Part shown: positions 62,988 through 64,000 of the stretch, piece by piece
Numbering within the stretch: position 1 is the first letter of the stretch
Layout of the letters: each line of letters opens with the position of its first letter
Assembly: GCA_024684035.1 (NCBI GenBank)
Contig: JAIKXQ010000018.1
Coordinates: 26,090-90,089 of the forward strand
DNA from: Eubacterium sp.
Lineage (GTDB): Bacteria > Bacillota > Clostridia > Lachnospirales > Lachnospiraceae
DNA length: 64,000 bases
Direction of reading: 5' to 3'
Program-made: the position numbers and the translations under genes
The notes under the pieces: generated by a model
Told to the model about the DNA's origin: nothing
What the model saw: only the letters and a program-made list of their open reading frames with translations
Database searches by the model: none

Positions 62988-64000
62988 ATACATTCCTCTT
63001 TGGATGAGAGGAATGATCCCGCATTTTATACGCATGGTTATGATGAATATGGAGTTACGGAAGAATGCGAATTCGCAGATGGCGCCTTCGGTTTTGGCGG
63101 TTACACCTATGATGAAGCCGCAGGCTGTTGGAGAAGTTCCTATCGTATGTATCGTCCGAAAGATGGGCGTTTCATCGCAGAGGATTTGATTCCGGGCATG
63201 CAGGATCAGCCTTACAGTCTGAATCTGTACACGTTCTGTCACAACAACCCCATGACTATGGTGGATCCGGACGGATGTATGCCTCTGGCAGCGTATATCG
63301 ATGAAGAAATTGAAAATCTGAATCAGAATGTACTGCTGCCGGCAAAGGAGGGAATTAAGAACACGGCACATTTCCTTGGCGAACCGATTCGCTATGTGGT
63401 TGGAGGTGTTACGGAGTTTGGAAATGAACACCCGCGTATTCGGGACAATGTAATAGGAGCGGTAAAAAAGGTACTACGCCCGGCTTTTAATTTTCCTGGA
63501 ATGTACATAGGAAATATTTGTACACGTTCTCCGTATTCTGATGAAGTGTTCTCGATGTTTGGTTTTGATCGATCCGAGGATGGGCAGTTTCATGCAAGTC
63601 TCACCTGCTGGCAGGGAGAAGTTGGATATGGCGACTTCTATGACTGGGTATTTAAAATGGCGACGGTGGCAGAGGCACATAAGGCTGCTGTCACAGTTGG
63701 CGATGAATCCTATTGTCTGTGGACATGGAAGGGCGACTATCTGAACATGGGAACCGGTATGGAAGCGGGACTGTATCGTGCGTCAAATCCCGGAGGAAAG
63801 ACCAAAGTTGAAAACAATTCATTTTGGGATACAATGCGTGATCAGCCTACAACCATGGAAATGGTAATGATGGATAAGAATGGTCGTGTGCTTGCGTACG
63901 CACCGGAAAAGGCACATTGGTGGGCCACAGCATTCAATCCTGATGAATACAATTTTGACGAGGAAGCCCTTGGATCAAATACAACTGTATATGCAAAATT
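62988..64000 (+). pseudogene. Orphan RHS core tail with variable C-terminal (toxin-type) domain, 5'-truncated, 3' end outside window
   Basis: The frame is open from 62988, after an in-frame TAG at 62985, to the end of the window (about 337 residues), with no ATG near the start. It begins inside an RHS repeat-associated core: YTHGYDEYGV, FGFGGYTYDEAAG, YRMYRPKDGRFIAEDLIPG and CHNNPMTMVDPDG, the last being the usual end of the RHS core. After it comes a C-terminal region (from about residue 100) with CWQGEVGYGDFYDW, YCLWTWKGDYLNMGTGMEAGLY and WWATAFNPDEYNF, resembling DUF4474-like domains from memory. An overlapping ATG at 62981 gives only eight residues. It may be a remnant cassette or an orphan tip, as in polymorphic toxin loci. 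Confidence 0.7.

Noticed and set aside
62944..63189. 81-residue open frame overlapping the RHS tail
   Set aside because: It runs in a different frame to the recognisable RHS core and has no similarity; it is a shadow of that frame.
1..64000. CRISPR arrays or phage/transposase genes
   Set aside because: No regular spacer-repeat arrangement, and no transposase, integrase or Cas protein was seen in any frame.

Overview
The window looks like a chromosome segment of a low-to-mid-GC, Gram-positive anaerobe of the Clostridia, most probably a fibre-degrading member of the Lachnospiraceae. The evidence is a sortase-anchored pilin-like protein, an LCP wall-ligase family protein, clostridial-type MetH with a separate ATP-dependent corrinoid activator, two NSS-family sodium symporters, FeoA/FeoB with a Cys-rich partner, cellobiose 2-epimerase, a GH43/GH10/GH9/GH43 cluster, and strong AGGAGG-type ribosome-binding sites. 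The species call is inference; there is no rRNA or phylogenetic marker comparison here.

Layout. 1-822: 3' end of an LPXTG surface protein. 1439-6359: corrinoid activator plus a short MetH. 6560-16731: housekeeping genes (CNNM/CorC-like membrane protein, AsnA, a tRNA-Glu, MBL-fold hydrolase, two small unknown proteins, NadE, PepF, LCP protein, protease-less Lon-like ATPase). 16918-24947: SSS symporter, ThrS (without TGS domain), SEC-C methionine aminopeptidase, AzlCD, a YfbR-type nucleotidase, an AI-2E-family permease. 25077-30978: DtxR/MntR-type repressor, adenine deaminase, two NSS transporters. 31164-38062: MurI, a lipase-like protein coupled to cellobiose 2-epimerase, DeoD, a transglutaminase-like lipoprotein, a Nudix hydrolase. 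38567-45004: TetR regulator divergent from an MMPL transporter and a 1082-residue secreted heptad-repeat protein. 45338-47755: membrane-anchored FKBP and pyruvate kinase. 48165-58810: four secreted plant-wall hydrolases sharing a beta-trefoil cassette, three of them also a CBM2-like cassette, followed by a minimal AraC-type regulator. 59982-62758: FeoA, FeoB and a 51-residue Cys-rich protein. 62988-64000: an orphan RHS core tail with a variable C-terminal domain, running off the window.

The most unusual content is non-coding. Two families of dispersed, highly structured intergenic elements occur here. Family 1 has four copies (about 949, 34787, 38249 and 50459). It has a nearly invariant core of about 90 nt enclosed by terminal arms that differ between copies yet remain complementary within each copy, and it tolerates extra hairpins at one internal region. 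Family 2 has four longer copies and one partial (20588, 25481, 31985, 45073, 47818), with at least three stem-loops whose sequences vary while pairing is kept. All nine copies lie between genes and in the same orientation. That pattern fits a structured RNA or a hairpin-based mobile element better than a protein, and neither family was recognised as a named class.
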